DNA of 64,000 nt from Laburnicola sp. R22_1 (GCA_014281115.1 JACONQ010000004.1:930001-994000), one strand, 5' to 3'; positions 1 to 11,894 are shown, counted from the stretch's first letter. Program-made: numbers and translations. The notes: generated from the letters alone by a model not told the origin.

Positions 1-779
1 TTAGTCTCTAGCCACCGCAGACTAATATCATTCAATGTCCAGCCATTTTCGGACACTGTATAGTGCCAATCAGGCGCGTTGTCAATAGGGAACTAGGTAC
101 TTTGAAGCCCTGCGCCCTTAAATATGACGAGAGGCTTAATGGAGCGGCCCTCGGCGCTGGCGCATTCTATAATTGATACCCAATCAGTCGATCCAGGCTC
201 TTTCACGTACGTACGCTTGGATCCTGACTTCGTCACAGGTCCTAGTACCCTCCTATTGCTACTGCTGCCTTGCCGAAGGCTGTGTTTGTCCATACTCCAG
301 ATATTAGATGGTTTGATGCGGTGTTCGCTAATAATAGCCTTTAATACGGTGAAGAACCCTTTAAGAGTCGATTTGTCTAACCCATTAACGCGTGCTTTAT
401 CGAGTGATCGACCGATTAGGGTGGTAATGGTCGGATTACGAGCTCTGAAGCCGGCAATCCAATTCTTGCCTACGGGAATGTGGTCGCCGTTAACGCGTGC
501 GATGCAATTGGCCATTTCGCGTACAGTAGCATGGCTTGGAGCGCGCCAAAGGCTATGCTCCTCGACTATCCAATCAGCGAGCCATCTCTCCTGATCAGGA
601 GAGAGCTTCTGGCGTGGTAACTGTGCAGATACCGCATCGGTGCGGCCATTGAGGCGGTTTCGAAGTGTGGAGGGTGGGATCGCGTAGTCTGAGGCTATGG
701 ACCGTACCGAGGCGCCTTGCAGCATCTCAGCTTCATATATTGCGTGCTTAAGATCATGGGGACTGTATCGAGGCTCCAT
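1..779 (-). pseudogene. Fot1/pogo-type transposase fragment, runs off the left edge
   Basis: DDE transposase of the Tc1-mariner superfamily, Fot1/pogo branch. The N-terminal part has a psq-type helix-turn-helix (residues about 1-45, with ASDYAIPPSTLRNRL) followed by a Tc5/CENP-B-type DNA-binding region (about 55-130, ending KNWIAGFRARNP). The DDE fold starts near IWSMDKHSLRQG, whose D is the expected first catalytic Asp. The frame stops at a TAG after residue 228 (positions 91-93), but the same frame continues past it to the window edge with family-like sequence (FPIDNAPDWHYTVSENGW). Family members usually have Trp at such a position, so a TGG-to-TAG change, as RIP would make, is the likely cause (inference). 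The element end to the right of 779 was not resolved because the left end lies outside the window. Confidence 0.85.
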
Positions 780-1322
780 ATCTACAATTATATGTGATAA
801 TTATATGTGGTTGTGGAGATATTGCAGTTGGAAGAATTCTGTGTGCGCGAACGCGTCGCGCGCGATAGGTGGGGTGCGCCATAGGTCGGTGGGGCGGCTT
901 AGGGGGAAATAGCTCCCCTAACAACTTGCCACAACCTTCAACTCCCGCCCGTAATATTTTGGAACCAATGACCGATGACGTCAGAAAGGAGTTGGGTTTG
1001 GATGCTTCCGACCGTTCTACGGACAAATAGGGACGCTTGAGCATGGTGAGAGTAGACTTTATCACGTTCGTAGGCAATAAAGGATCGTAACCTATGACGG
1101 TGTTTTTGTACCAAAGCTCCCATGAGCCAAGCGGGGGAAAATTGTTTTTCCGTGCTCTAGTGACGCGAGATTGCCCCGCTTATCCCAACAGCCAGTAACT
1201 GTTTAACACAAGTCAATCTCCTCTTTTAGTTTTCTACAGCACTACCAATAAATCCACCGTGTCTACCAGTCGTCCACCATATTATGTATCAATACACATA
1301 AGGCGCAACACTACCACTCGCC

Positions 1323-1895
1323 ATGCCCGTTTATCAGATCTTGTCTACCACCCCACGTCTCGATGAGCGGATCTATGAAGTAGCAGCATCATTGCATGGC
1401 GAACCTGATGGAGAAGCCGTGGAGTTAACGAAAGGCGGGAAAGTTTTGCGATATAGTAGGAGCGAAGAGTCTACGGCTTTGGATCGAGAATACTTCACGA
1501 ATGTAGTATGTACAGGGGCCTTCAGCTTGGGAATGAATAGCTGATAGAAATTATAGTGGCCCAACATTCAACAAACAGAAAAAGAACTGAAGCTGGAGGT
1601 GCCAAAGCACGAGCCTACGGTCCTGCACCTTAAAAACGGTTGGCTGTCTACCTCGCCAAACGAAGTTGGCACTATTATACCCATTCGGAATCGCGATGAC
1701 ACGTTCGAAGACAGGATTGATATCGAGAGTGCAGAAGGCGAGCGCTATCGTGATCTCAAGTTGGCACCACGCACGATGGTCGTACTCTCCGGAGATGTTC
1801 GCTTTCGGATATCAGATCGTGTTCCATTTGACTTGATCCTCCACCCTACGTCGCCAGTAAGGAAGGTCAATCTGGCAACAGTAGAAGGGACTTAG
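1323..1895 (+). CDS. Hypothetical protein, two exons, 173 aa
   Basis: I do not recognise this family. Exon 1 is 1323-1505 and exon 2 is 1557-1895. The 51-nt intron has GTATGT at its 5' end, CTGAT as branch site and TATAG at its 3' end. Joining keeps the frame (NV then WPNIQQTEKEL) and removes the stop that would otherwise end the first part. The ATG at 1323 is the first in frame. The product is soluble-looking and charged, with no signal peptide or membrane segment; its second half is rich in short hydrophobic stretches separated by turns, which would suit a beta-rich fold (inference). It lies only 5 bp from the stop of the convergent gene to the right. Confidence 0.6.
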
Positions 1896-1900
1896 AGATC

Positions 1901-3458
1901 TTATATATCCCGACTGAGGCCGAAAAGAATCAATGTATCGTCATCCAAATGGTCCACGACGTCGCTCGCATACGTGAAATCGGCCACCTGACACCCGCCC
2001 TGGCTTGTCCCGAACTCGTGTTGTTCTATAGATGCCGTAGTTCTCGGTAGGAGCAACTCGGATCTGACCCCATCATTGACAAGCTTTTCTGAGGATGACG
2101 GTATTCCCGCATCGGCCATTGGGGCCGACGTATCCGCGCCGACTACCTCCGCTATGCTCCTCGCCAAGCCCATCGACGGTGGAGACTGATGGTCGATAGG
2201 ATCAGAGGGTAACGGAGTTAAGAATGCTTGCTGCAATGGGGATTCAGCAGCTGGAGCTCCCATCGCTAGGAGCATGCTTATCGATAGCCTCCGTCTCTTT
2301 TGAGGTCGTTCGTAACTCTCGGCCTGTCCGATGATCCTCTCATGCATGGCGCCCGCCTCTTCCAGGCTCTGCGGCAGTTCCGTCGTCAACCCTTCATGCT
2401 CCCGCTCGTGGCGTCCTTCGGACTGAGGATAGGATCTCTCTCTCGCTTCCTCCTCCAGAACTGATGTATCAGCGCTGACAGCCTCCATTATATCACCGCC
2501 AGCATTTGATTGATTCGTTAGCACATTACCGGACGTGATCGGTCGTTTGTTGGTTGATGGAATTGATATACCTGCTAGCAAATCAGTGGGACTCTATCCG
2601 GAAGTCAGTGAGCCTACCAGGAACTAAATCGGACCGGCACTGGAGATCGTAGCATATCAAGATTTCGTTTATCCAGGAATGCCGATTGGCGATAAGCGTT
2701 ATCACAGGCCCTAACGCGGGTTTTTCGAAAGCCTTCATAATGTCTTGCAGGGTCATACTCTTAACGAGTTGACGTGCAAACGCCAAAATAAGCGATGCAA
2801 ATGCATTAAACGCCTCAACTGCAAGATATCTGAGCCCACTAGTCACAGCCTCAAGTACTGCCTGCTCTCGACCTCGATATTGCCCAAAAAATGTTCTTGC
2901 AAAAGCCCGAATTGAGCGATGGCTGGTTGTCGGCAAACTGAAAGATTTTGTCTTAATCATCGAGTCAAGTCGGGTTGGATTCCAACTATGGTAGTTCTTC
3001 GCAAGGCTCCGTTCCGCAAGGAATCGCCGAAACTCAATTTGGGGCGTCTTGGAAGCTCTGCCACCGGAAACAAAGATATCCACAAGCCGGGAGTCTTCCG
3101 TTTCTGCCGGGGATTGTCCAACAGCATCCACAGGGCTTTGTGAAAAGAATGTATTCAACTCCCTGAACCTCTTAGACAAAGTTTCGACTAGCTCGTCAGG
3201 ACCTGGAGGGTTCTTCTCCTCGCGAACCAAGCGTTGAAGCTTTTGGAGCAATTTACCAACATTTGCGTCAAGTAAGGGGCCATCTTTGAAGTCCTCGTCG
3301 GGAGCCGCACATATCTCCTCCAAAGTAGCAGAGAGTTTTGCCATGTCAAAAAATCTCGATCTCACCGAATGAAGGGGATCTTGATCTATCTGGATTGTTT
3401 CGCTTGTCCCAATTAGGTAGAGCACGGTCTGCAACCGCCCAGTCTCGCGTGCAGCCAA
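1901..3458 (-). CDS. Hypothetical protein, at least two exons, about 503 aa
   Basis: Exon 3458-2618 joins exon 2571-1901 across a 46-nt intron (2617-2572) with GTAGGC, the branch CACTGAT and GCTAGCAG. The junction gives LVP then GISIPSTN in frame. The first part is mostly alpha-helical and carries a long helical middle; the second part is low-complexity and acidic/serine-rich (LEEEARERSYPQSEGRHE), so probably disordered, with a basic patch PQKRRRLS that could be a nuclear localisation signal (inference). No known domain was recognised. The start is uncertain: the 3458 codon is TTG, and the frame stays open upstream through a palindrome to a TAA without an ATG, so a 5' exon may be missing from this model. 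Confidence 0.55.
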
Positions 3459-3518
3459 TGACGACCGAGATCCTGAAGTTCGAACTTTAGGATCTCGGTC
3501 GTCATTGGCTGCACGCGA
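3445..3518. repeat. 74-bp near-perfect palindrome
   Basis: Two 37-bp arms meet with no spacer at 3481/3482 (centre gttcgaac). They pair at all positions but one (a C/T difference beside the centre). The palindrome covers the 5' end of the open frame on the minus strand. It is not followed by a T-run, so it does not look like a terminator. Confidence 0.9.
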
Positions 3519-3930
3519 CGAGCAACCATTTTCAAATACGCCTTATCCAGAATCAGGCTCTAGCACCCGCTCTAACAAGGGCATAGCGAAAGCCTCATAC
3601 ATCCCCTGCTCCCTGCTTAACCCGCGGAAGGCACAGCCGATCCCACACTACAAGCATCAGCTCTGGCTCAATGGTCTAGTCAGTATCGTGACCGTGCGAA
3701 GCTGATTCCCCACCCATCGGCGGGAAGTGAAGCCGTCTCAAAAACAAGGTGCCTATGCCAAATCAACCTCCCTGAGCGGACGGGTTGGCCGATCCCCAAG
3801 ATATATTATGCACGTCCTCCCTCACAAGGCTAAGACGTCCTTCAGTCCTTCACCGGTTGCCTTCTTCCGTGTTTGCCTGCAAACCACGCCCTGTGTTCAT
3901 TCACTGGTTGCCTTGTAGCTCCGCCGCACG

Positions 3931-5336
3931 ATGATGCGTGACCTATCCCCTGCAGCGCTCCTCTGTGCGGTGCTCTCCGGTCTGCTCGGACTTGCTCAGG
4001 TATTCCGTGCCTGGGATTCAAAGCCACCTCTGCGGAAGTCATGCGCTGGTGTAACGCGGCGAAACTCCCTGCTGGCCTTCTACTTTACCGTTTATTTCGT
4101 CGCTATTTTTGTCTTGTTCTTCGAAGTTACGTCGAGCCTTGCACCTCAGTCGTTATTCGAGCTGTCATGGCTGAATGGATTCTGCGTTGAAGTTCGTACC
4201 GCCCTATTTGGAAAGGTAACTACTAATAAGAATTCAGGTCGCCTTTCTTCAGAGAAGCTTTTCAGTACCAGAAGATATCCGTGGAGCCCTCATACTCCGT
4301 ATACTCGTTGTTTTTATTGCTGCGGCCGCTGGGTTACTTCAAGGCGTGGGCTTTGCGATCTCGTTCTCTGATGCCGGTATTGGGAGATATCTCGCTTTCG
4401 CCGGTGCACGCCTCTTACATGTATCTGCAGCGGCTTTCTTTATCTTCCCTTTAAAGTATAAAATCGCAAGACATTGGAAGCCTGTATTGTTCGCACTTAT
4501 CTACACCTTTGCAGCCGTTGGTGGCTTTTGCTTTATTCCTATTAGCAACGGAGACATCTTCCTCCTAGTAAGTCTGTCCTACCTCCTAAAGTTTCTGGGC
4601 TGATCTGGATAGGCAAATTGTATTCTGGAATGTGTCGTGAACTTTGCACTTCTTGCTTTCGCCCAAATTAAGTCGCATAAGGAGGACGGGCATCTCGCTG
4701 CAAGGTTGAGGTTGAGAAACGACGGCCTAGAGACTGAGGACACCGCAGTCGAAGCAGAGAGGTAAGCTACAGGCCGTATTTACTGCTCTAGAAGCTAACT
4801 GATATAGTAGTCCATTACGAATTGAAGTTACGGAGACTGTCGCCGTTCATGTTGAACAACACGGCTTGCCTACACCTCCACCCAGTCCTGTACCTGCCGA
4901 GCCGTTTATATCTCGTTCGGAATCCACGACTTTACGCCCGGATTCTAAGACTTGCGAGGCCTTGCGTTGCTCCATCCTAGATATTACAGTATCGGAGAGA
5001 TGTGTAGTACATGCACGAGTGCTAGCTGAATGGGCAACCCAACACGACAGAGTACTTCGACTAATAACGATGGATTGGAAGAATATTTCCCACTATTGGG
5101 GATCGCAATTGGAGGAACATATTGGCAAAACGGTGTACAATATCGCTGAACGTCTCTCGTTGGGCGAATCTGGAGCTGGGATGGTCCTTCTTGCCGAACG
5201 GGATCTTTGTGATATTGGACTCTCCCTCAAAGATTGTAAGAGTCTATTGGATGGATCTAGCCTTTATATCTCAAGACAGGTGGTACTTGCGGACATCCCA
5301 TGGATGTCTAGTTGTGAAGGCTGTCACCACAATTAG
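3931..5336 (+). CDS. Multi-pass membrane protein, four exons, 422 aa
   Basis: Exons are 3931-4191, 4238-4567, 4613-4761 and 4808-5336. Introns are 45-46 nt: GTTCGT..CTAAT..CAG, GTAAGT..CTGAT..TAG and GTAAGC..CTAAC..TAG, and all joins keep frame. The first 270 residues have about seven hydrophobic spans (for example LLAFYFTVYFVAIFVLFF, ILRILVVFIAAAAGLL and ILECVVNFALLAFAQ). A cytosolic-looking tail follows with a proline stretch (PTPPPSPVPAEP) and a helical C-terminus. This layout resembles fungus-specific integral membrane proteins of unknown function. No transporter signature was seen. The first intron's donor is GTTCGT rather than the nearer GTAACT, because the latter would give a 22-nt intron, too short to splice. 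Confidence 0.7.
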
Positions 5337-5765
5337 CTGCCTCCCCTTATCATTTTTCTTTCATTTGTTCTATTCCTTGGATTCCAAATCTTTCGATATG
5401 TAACAGTAGACTATATCATCATATTCACCTGCGGACATTAGTACTTTTTTTAATTGCATGCTAAAGCTGAGTATGCCTGTATAACTTCGTCTTTCCAACA
5501 CGTTGCACACCAAATTCTGTTACACTTTGTGCACTCATACGAGGTTGGATTAAAAAATCTAGATATTTTGCATCTGAATCTTTCATAAATTAAATTACTG
5601 CGGCTGCTTTCAGGGAAAGTTAGAGTGATAGAGGAGTGCGCTGCGCCTCTACAGGCTGGAACCCTATTGCCACCGCAGCTTTTTATCGCTTATAACATTT
5701 CTTCATAGCCTCAACCTCGCTTTATATCTATCCCGCGCACTCATGAACTGCTTCGATTATTACCA

Positions 5766-6256
5766 ATGGGTAACCCGTATGGGTATGAAATGAATTCGGA
5801 CTGTCTTATCCATGCTAACGACATAGATCAACCTGGACCCTACCAGAATCGAAGGATTTTCTTCTGAGAGTTATCACGAAGCGCAATCTCAAGCCGCGAT
5901 CTGGACGATCTAGAGAAGATTGCGAACAACATTTCAATGCCATTATTAAATTTTGGCTAGCAAGCCCCGATGTTGGAAAAAGCCTGCAGGGCCATGTCAA
6001 TGTGCAGTCAGTCCTTACGACTCCCTGGTGTTATAATGAGAGTGTTTATTTGGACGTGGTGAGCGGCGTGTTCAAGATCGACGGGAAATCGCTCTCAGAC
6101 AGTGTTGAGGCCGTGGTTGAAGATTACTATCGCCTCCCAGGCGTTGTGGAGCCGCCCTCAGGCTCCTCGGAAAGGGACGAGCATATCGACCCATCACGCA
6201 TAGCTTATTTCAGCGAGTTCCACCTCTCCTCATCGACCATGAGAATCACGAGATAG
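5766..6256 (+). CDS. Hypothetical protein, two exons, about 148 aa
   Basis: Short exon 5766-5782 (MGNPYG) joins 5827-6256 over a 44-nt intron with GTATGA, the branch GCTAAC and CATAG. A donor 6 nt earlier (GTATGG) would also keep frame. The second exon is open from the acceptor onward and ends in SSSTMRITR. The product has a helical first half with a basic run (KRNLKPRSGRSRED) and no membrane segments. I do not recognise the family. The tiny first exon makes the exact start uncertain. Confidence 0.5.
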
Positions 6257-7216
6257 TTCTGGTAGTCAAATATCTGTTCTGTCTTTGTCGGCAAATCATC
6301 CATACTCCGGTGGACAATACACGGCCGGAGCCTAGAGGACGTCACTCCCAGCACAGCACTGGTCCTCTATGTGGACCGAAATGTACGATACTATAATGTG
6401 AACCGTTCATGTTTCTCTTGTCTCTGTCGTGTAGAGATGATTTCGTTGGGATCTTTTCACCTAGTCAGCCAATCTAACCCCTTTGTAATGAAAGTCTATT
6501 ATGCCGACGTGCTGGCTCAAGCCACATCTACTAGTTTCAGGCGCAAGATCTAGAATTGTGCACCATCGGCCGCCTGTCGTTTCGTAGCTGGTTGTTCCTG
6601 AAGCTGTCTAGTTTAAGATGAGCCACCAATTGGCGTTCGTACATCTAGACGGCCCGTTTTGAGCAAGTGCGGGCTAAAAAGGCTTGCAAACTCCGGTGAG
6701 CTTGCTGCACGGCAGATGACTGTATCTAGCTCGGTCTTTGCTCATACGGGTTGGCCAGAGGGTCTGCAGTGGTGCTAGGCGCCTTACTGAGTATTTCGGG
6801 CCACGAAACCCGTGAGGGCGCGCATTTGAAGCTTGTAACGCTCCCTGCATGCATGAGATATTGATATTTGAGTGCGGCGTGTGACCAAGTGAGCTTACGC
6901 ATCTGGTGGCGCTTCGAATTACGAATCAACCCACCTCTTCCGCTTCTCGACCAAACACTTGGGTTGAGGCCTAGTTTCCCCCTGCCCCGACATGAGATGC
7001 AACCCCTTCCAATAGCCGTAGGGTGCGACAACGCTTCCCGTGTCCCCGGGGTTTCTGATATACTCGTGCCGTTAGCCGCTCGTCCGGCCTCCGATCAGCG
7101 TCACTGCAAATGCTGGCTATGCTTCTGAAAACCAGCAGCGACCTCTACGGGGCCGGTAGCTATAAGAAGTTTCATCCTCACCTTGGTATTCCGCATCGAC
7201 TCGCCCACTTACAACC
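6257..7216. other. Intergenic, no supported gene
   Basis: About 960 bp. Short open frames occur on both strands (such as 6371-6553) but none has splice sites, a family match or a neighbour that would support it. It probably holds the promoter of the small membrane-protein gene at 7217. Confidence 0.5.
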
Positions 7217-7700
7217 ATGATTGTTATCATCGATATCTTTTTTTACGCTGCTCTGGCCTATAGCATCTCTTTGTACCTGATCCCTGCCAATGGTAGCCTT
7301 TTCGTTATCACGACTACCTCTGCTTGTCTTACTGTTGGTTTCCGCTTCTTCGGCTTAATGGTTATGTGGCCTTTCATCGCAGTCTGCTTCTTCTTTACAC
7401 GGCATCTCCATTGTAAGGTCCGAAGGTGCTTGAGTAGTATGATAGCTTACCTACGCAGATCCGGACCTTCGTTCGCTTGACGACCTGAATTCCTGGGGAA
7501 TATTTATTTTCACGTACTTTTCTATGATTGTCTACTTGGAAAGTCCTGTAGCTCATAAGAAGGGTTGGTTGCCCGGAGTAATTTTTGTCTGGGGTGCCAC
7601 TATGTTATTTGCCACGTGGACGTTTCGTTTGGCTATTCTTCTTTTACAGCTTGCAACGTATTATATAATGCGCATACTGGAGATTTCATTCATCATCTAG
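7217..7700 (+). CDS. Small four-pass membrane protein, two exons, 145 aa
   Basis: Exons 7217-7412 and 7459-7700 join over a 46-nt intron (GTAAGG at the donor, CTACGCAG at the acceptor) in phase 1, giving RHLHYPDLRSLDDLNSW. Four hydrophobic spans are visible: the N-terminal DIFFYAALAYSISLYL, then FFGLMVMWPFIAVCFFF, then IFIFTYFSMIVYLE, and the C-terminal LAILLLQLATYYIMRI. There is no cleavable signal and no recognised family. It sits alone between unannotated DNA, about 900 bp left of the MULE block. Confidence 0.6.
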
Positions 7701-8572
7701 AACGGGTTTGATGGGCTGGCAGAGGTCCATGGCGGAAAGGTGGAAGGCATGGTCCGGAAAGGGCACTGGGTGCGCAGGCGGGCAGTGGGGCAAGATTGGT
7801 CAAGCGAGCGAAAACTCAATTCCGTCGTGCATGGGAGACTTATGCATGGAGCACAGGGAAATGTTAATGGCGGCAACTTCCTGTGAAACCTGTTGGCGCT
7901 AGACAGTCTCGTTTCCTGATATTGAAAACCGAGGAGAGTTGGGGCACAGTGGTGAGATCAACTAAGCGAGGCTGTCTTCAACGGTAGATTATAGATTAAG
8001 GGTGCGGCGTAACGCTGGAAGGCTGGCACACCTCATCACCTCCAGCCACGAATGAGCTCCCACTAATTGGACTGCATGGACAAAGCGTGACATTGGATGC
8101 ACCCACCTGCTTCGCCTGCTTTTTGGCCCCTTACGCACTCTTTTATGCAATAGCCTGCGTGGACGTATCTGTAACTTTTGTGGCTGCATAAACGATAATT
8201 CAAGTGCGCCTGGAACGCGGACAAGGCTGGTTTAACAAGCTTCGTCTCTCTACTAATATTTCAAACAGTTCCCACATATCAAACTCTAGTGTAACGATTT
8301 GGTGACGCATTCGGGTACGAGAAGCCCGAGACATGATTTAGGGGTTTGCCTGACTCTAGGTAAGGGAGCAGTTTCATGCGTCGTTCATACGTGAACCGCT
8401 CGTTCCCGATGCAAATAAGGCATCTTGCGTGTGGGACTACGATGGTATAACCGAACCTCTACAATTTCTCTCTTTCTAAACCTATATAAACGTGTTTATA
8501 TGGTCTTCACATATCCTATCCTCAGCAATCAGAGCGAGATCTATTATTACATAAGCAGCGGTTACCTCGTAA
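7701..8572. other. Intergenic, no supported gene
   Basis: About 870 bp up to the left terminal repeat of the MULE. Only short open frames without support. No RNA gene could be folded by eye. Confidence 0.5.
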
Positions 8573-8650
8573 GGGAATTGATAGGGGGACCACCACTTTT
8601 ACTAGTGGCACCACCCTGACTAAGCGTCACTATGACTAAGCCGCAGACTC
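8573..8650. repeat. MULE left terminal inverted repeat
   Basis: About 76 bp, the reverse complement of 13403-13478 and of 15535-15616 with only a few differences. It includes an internal duplication of the motif tgactaagc. Confidence 0.85.
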
Positions 8651-9200
8651 CGCATAGCACCCTAGCAACAACTATTTATGTTCCTGTCACTGCACACTCC
8701 ACTAGAAATAACACTATTATAGAACCTCCTTCTAAATCCACTTATCCTGACCGAGAAGCACTTATTTCTTCTGTGCGACAATTCGCTCTTGATCATAGCT
8801 ATGTTCTCACAATTCAACGCTCAACCGCGAACAAGAATGTGGTATTAGGCTGCGATCTTAGTAGGAAATACCACGACCAGATTAATGCACCTAACGGTTC
8901 CAAGCGTAGAAAGACCTCAACACAACAGATTAGCTGTCCTTTTCAGCTTTACGGTGCACGCCGCAGTAATAGAACTTAGGATCTTAAGGTGAGGAACCCG
9001 CAACATACACATAGGGCTAACGATTTAGTAGCACATCCGCACGCGCGAAAATTCACGGCCGAACAAAGGGCAGAGATTGCTTAACTGTCTAGACTTAATG
9101 TCAAACCGCAAGCTATTAAAGCCATTCTTCAAGATAAGAACCCTTCTGCGCTCTTTACTCGCCGCGACATCTATAACATACATATAGCTAAGCGTATTAA

Positions 9201-9215
9201 GCAATTAGAAGGGAG
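9201..9215. repeat. Target-site duplication of the LINE, left copy
   Basis: gcaattagaagggag, repeated exactly at 11895-11909. MULE copy 2 has this sequence once, uninterrupted, at 14031-14045, which shows the pre-insertion state. Confidence 0.95.
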
Positions 9216-11894
9216 TAGTAGTAGTAGTATTGATTAACGTCCAGGAACGCAATGTTCTAGCCTCCCATGGGGCATGGGGACGCGCCGAGCAACCGTTTTG
9301 GAGCCAGCCAAAATGGTGAAGGCGTTTCTTGCTGTGAAGCTATCGCCATCTCTTGCAGCGGCTCGTAAGAGTCCGCCCCCCTCCATGCGGGGGCTAAATC
9401 TTTGTCTTCTTGCCTATAGGCTAAGGTGTCAGGGTGTATCTATTATACATGTAAACTAAAACTAAAGTAGGGGCAGCTTCGGCTGCCCTGAAACTGTATC
9501 GAAAAGTGCTAAGACTTTAGCGTGTAACTAGTAAGAATAGGTAAGGAGAGTAGCTAGAAAAGGAAGGGAGGGATAAGGAGAGTGGAGAGTAGGTAGGGAG
9601 TTGCCGCGTGTAGCAAGTTGACGGGGAGAGACACGCCTGCTGGGAGCTCTAACGGAGTTGGCGCTAGAGGAGCTGTCTATATAGTGTAAGTTAAGCCTAA
9701 GAATAAAAGGTAGCTTTTTGTTGCTAAGTGTTAATCTTCTAAAGGGTTAATAAGTTCAAGTAGAAGTTGGAAATCTTTTGGCTCAAGTGCCTTCAGGTAT
9801 TCCACGCCCTCCCTAGTGGTGCTGGGGCACGCTGGCCGTTTCGGCCAGTAGCGGAACTTTCGAACTGATCGTGGGCAGTGTACAATGTGGTCGGGCGCCA
9901 GGTCTGCCCCGCAGGGGCATTCTGTGACGGCGTCTTCGTGCCTGAACTTCTTATAGTACCAGGCGTAGTGTCCGTGGCGGGTGCGCATGGACAACAGCTT
10001 AGCAAGCGTCGGTCGTTGGAGGGTGAGCTCCTTTGGCTGTTTCGCAGGGCGGTAAGTGAGGTCCCACTGCATGTACCATTTAGACAACTTAGGCGAGCGG
10101 GCGCGCCACCAGTCCATCTCAGCGCTCCTAGTGTAGGCGCGAACGTCTGACTTAAGGCCTGAGACCGTAGGCTCAGCTGCCATGCCGTATGGAGGTCGAG
10201 GGGACTTTGCTGCGTCGTCGGCTAGCTGGTCCGCCAATTCATTCCCTTCTATTTCGCAGTGACCTGGGGCCCACCAGACAGCGATGTCCAAGTTCTCCAT
10301 TGTCTCCTGGCACCTGACAAACGCCCACTGCGAGGAGGGGGACGGGTTGCCTCTTATGCACCATATAACAGAAGTGTTGTCAATGCACATGTATATGCGT
10401 CTCAGCCAGTAGGCGGGCGTATTGAGCGTGTGGGCGAGTCCTCGCCACGCGCCGACAGCTTCGGCATCGAAAACGTGGGACCTGGGGTTGAGGGAGCCGT
10501 TGCCCTGCAGGGTGAGGGCCTGCCCTTCGTATACGGCGTAGCCGTACGTGACGTGCTTGACGCCGTCAATCCATTGTTCGGAGCCGTCTGAGAAGACGGT
10601 GATAGCGGTCGGCGGGAGGAGAGCCCACCACTCCTTGAAGTGACGGGCGGCGTCCTTCTTGGCCACTCGGCCTGTGGGGTCGGCGCGGCTCCCGCGGGAG
10701 TAGTGGGGGCGCGGAACTCCGGTCGGGGTACTGGGTCGAAGATCTGTGCGAGTTGCTGTACCTTCGAGCGGGCTCTCTGTGGGAGGCCTGCGCCTCGGCC
10801 TCTTCTGACTGTGGGCAGGAGGGTTCTAGCAGTTAGCGGGTGCTTATCGTTAATCGTTAGCAGGTGTGCTGCGAAGCGAAGCTTGCATGTCTCAAGTGCC
10901 ACTGCCGCTGAAGGGAGACCTGCGTCCCTAAAGACGGCGGTGGTGGGTGTGGTCCGATAGGCCGGTACGACGGCTCTACATGCCTGCTTGAGGACTTTGT
11001 CGAGTGCGTCAATGTGCCAGCCCAGTTGGGTGCTTACCACAGCGCTTCTCGATTGGCACGTGATTCTGGAGGGCTTTGTCCTGCCTCCGTACCAGGCCTC
11101 CGCGCCGTACAGGAGCCGTGGGAGGACGCAGGCGATCACCGCCTTGCGGAGGGACCCCGGTGGGGGCCGTGTTTGATCCGAGCCAGGCTGCGGATGTGAT
11201 GTGCGACCACCCTTGTCTTGGCGGCGCGAGTCGCGACGTGGGCCTTGAAGGTCAGCTTCCTGTCAAACCACACGCCCAGCCAGCGCAAGGCCCCGTTCTC
11301 ACTCGTGGGGAGAATGGGGTGTATGGTGAGGTTCTCGTCGACGGTACAGGGAGGAGCGTAATCTCCTTTCTGCCGTGTAAGGTGGATCATTTCGAGCTTG
11401 TCTAGTAAGAAAGCGATCTTGTTGTCCGCGCCGTATCCGTTAATCTTGCGGACGTCTTTGGCGAGTTGTTCAACGTTAAGGTCGAGGCTGTGCGAGGCTC
11501 TGTATAGGCAGATGTCATCAGCATATCCGAATCGCAGTGTGGTGTCCTGGAGGAGGAGTTCCGCCAGGTACAGCATGTAGATAACTGGTGAAAGGGGCGA
11601 GCCCTGTGGGTGCCGCAAGCCACTAGGTGGCGGCTGGATTGGTGTTGGCCATAGCGAACAAGTATGTGTCGGTTCGTAAGAATGTTGCGCGTAAGCACGA
11701 GGACTTTTGGTGCCAGCCTTGTTCTTTCATTCGGTGTAGCAGTCGGTTGACGAGGAGGGCGTCGAAGGCCCCAAGCACGTCCATAGTAACCATGGTGACG
11801 TGCTGGCCTTTGCTGAAGGCCAGTTCCACTTCGTGGGTGAAGGCGGCAATCAAGTCCATGGCTGACCTTTTGGCAGAGCCCCCGTGTTGGGGGC
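9216..11894 (-). mobile_element. 5'-truncated LINE (Tad1-like) inside the MULE
   Basis: The 2679-bp insertion is delimited precisely by the 15-bp duplication. It runs on the minus strand: the 3' end at the left closes with a trinucleotide tail (tagtagtagtag on the plus strand) instead of poly(A). The 5' end at the right begins inside the reverse transcriptase domain, the usual 5' truncation left by target-primed reverse transcription. The presence of RNase H after the RT domain fits the fungal Tad1 group; that clade assignment is an inference. Confidence 0.9.
9731..11894 (-). pseudogene. LINE reverse transcriptase-RNase H, frameshifted
   Basis: In minus-strand order: RT motif A (VTMDVLGAFDALLVNRLL, near 11780), motif B (RHPQGSPLSPVIYMLYLAE, near 11610) and the catalytic loop GYADDI (near 11520). 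The connecting/thumb region follows (LPRLLYGAEAWYGG), then RNase H (AITVFSDGSEQWIDGVKH, later MCIDNTSVIWCI and WWAPGHCEIEGNELADQLAD, which hold the expected D-E-D-D residues). A C-terminal cysteine/histidine stretch (ECPCGADLAPDHIVHCP) resembles the zinc-knuckle tail of such elements. At least three frame changes (near 11620, 11137 and 10660) break it. The region upstream of the RT finger domain, including the endonuclease, is absent. Confidence 0.9.

Noticed and set aside
4216..4237. A 22-nt intron after GKV in the four-exon membrane protein
   Set aside because: Too short to splice; a donor at 4192 gives a normal 46-nt intron with the same acceptor and keeps frame.
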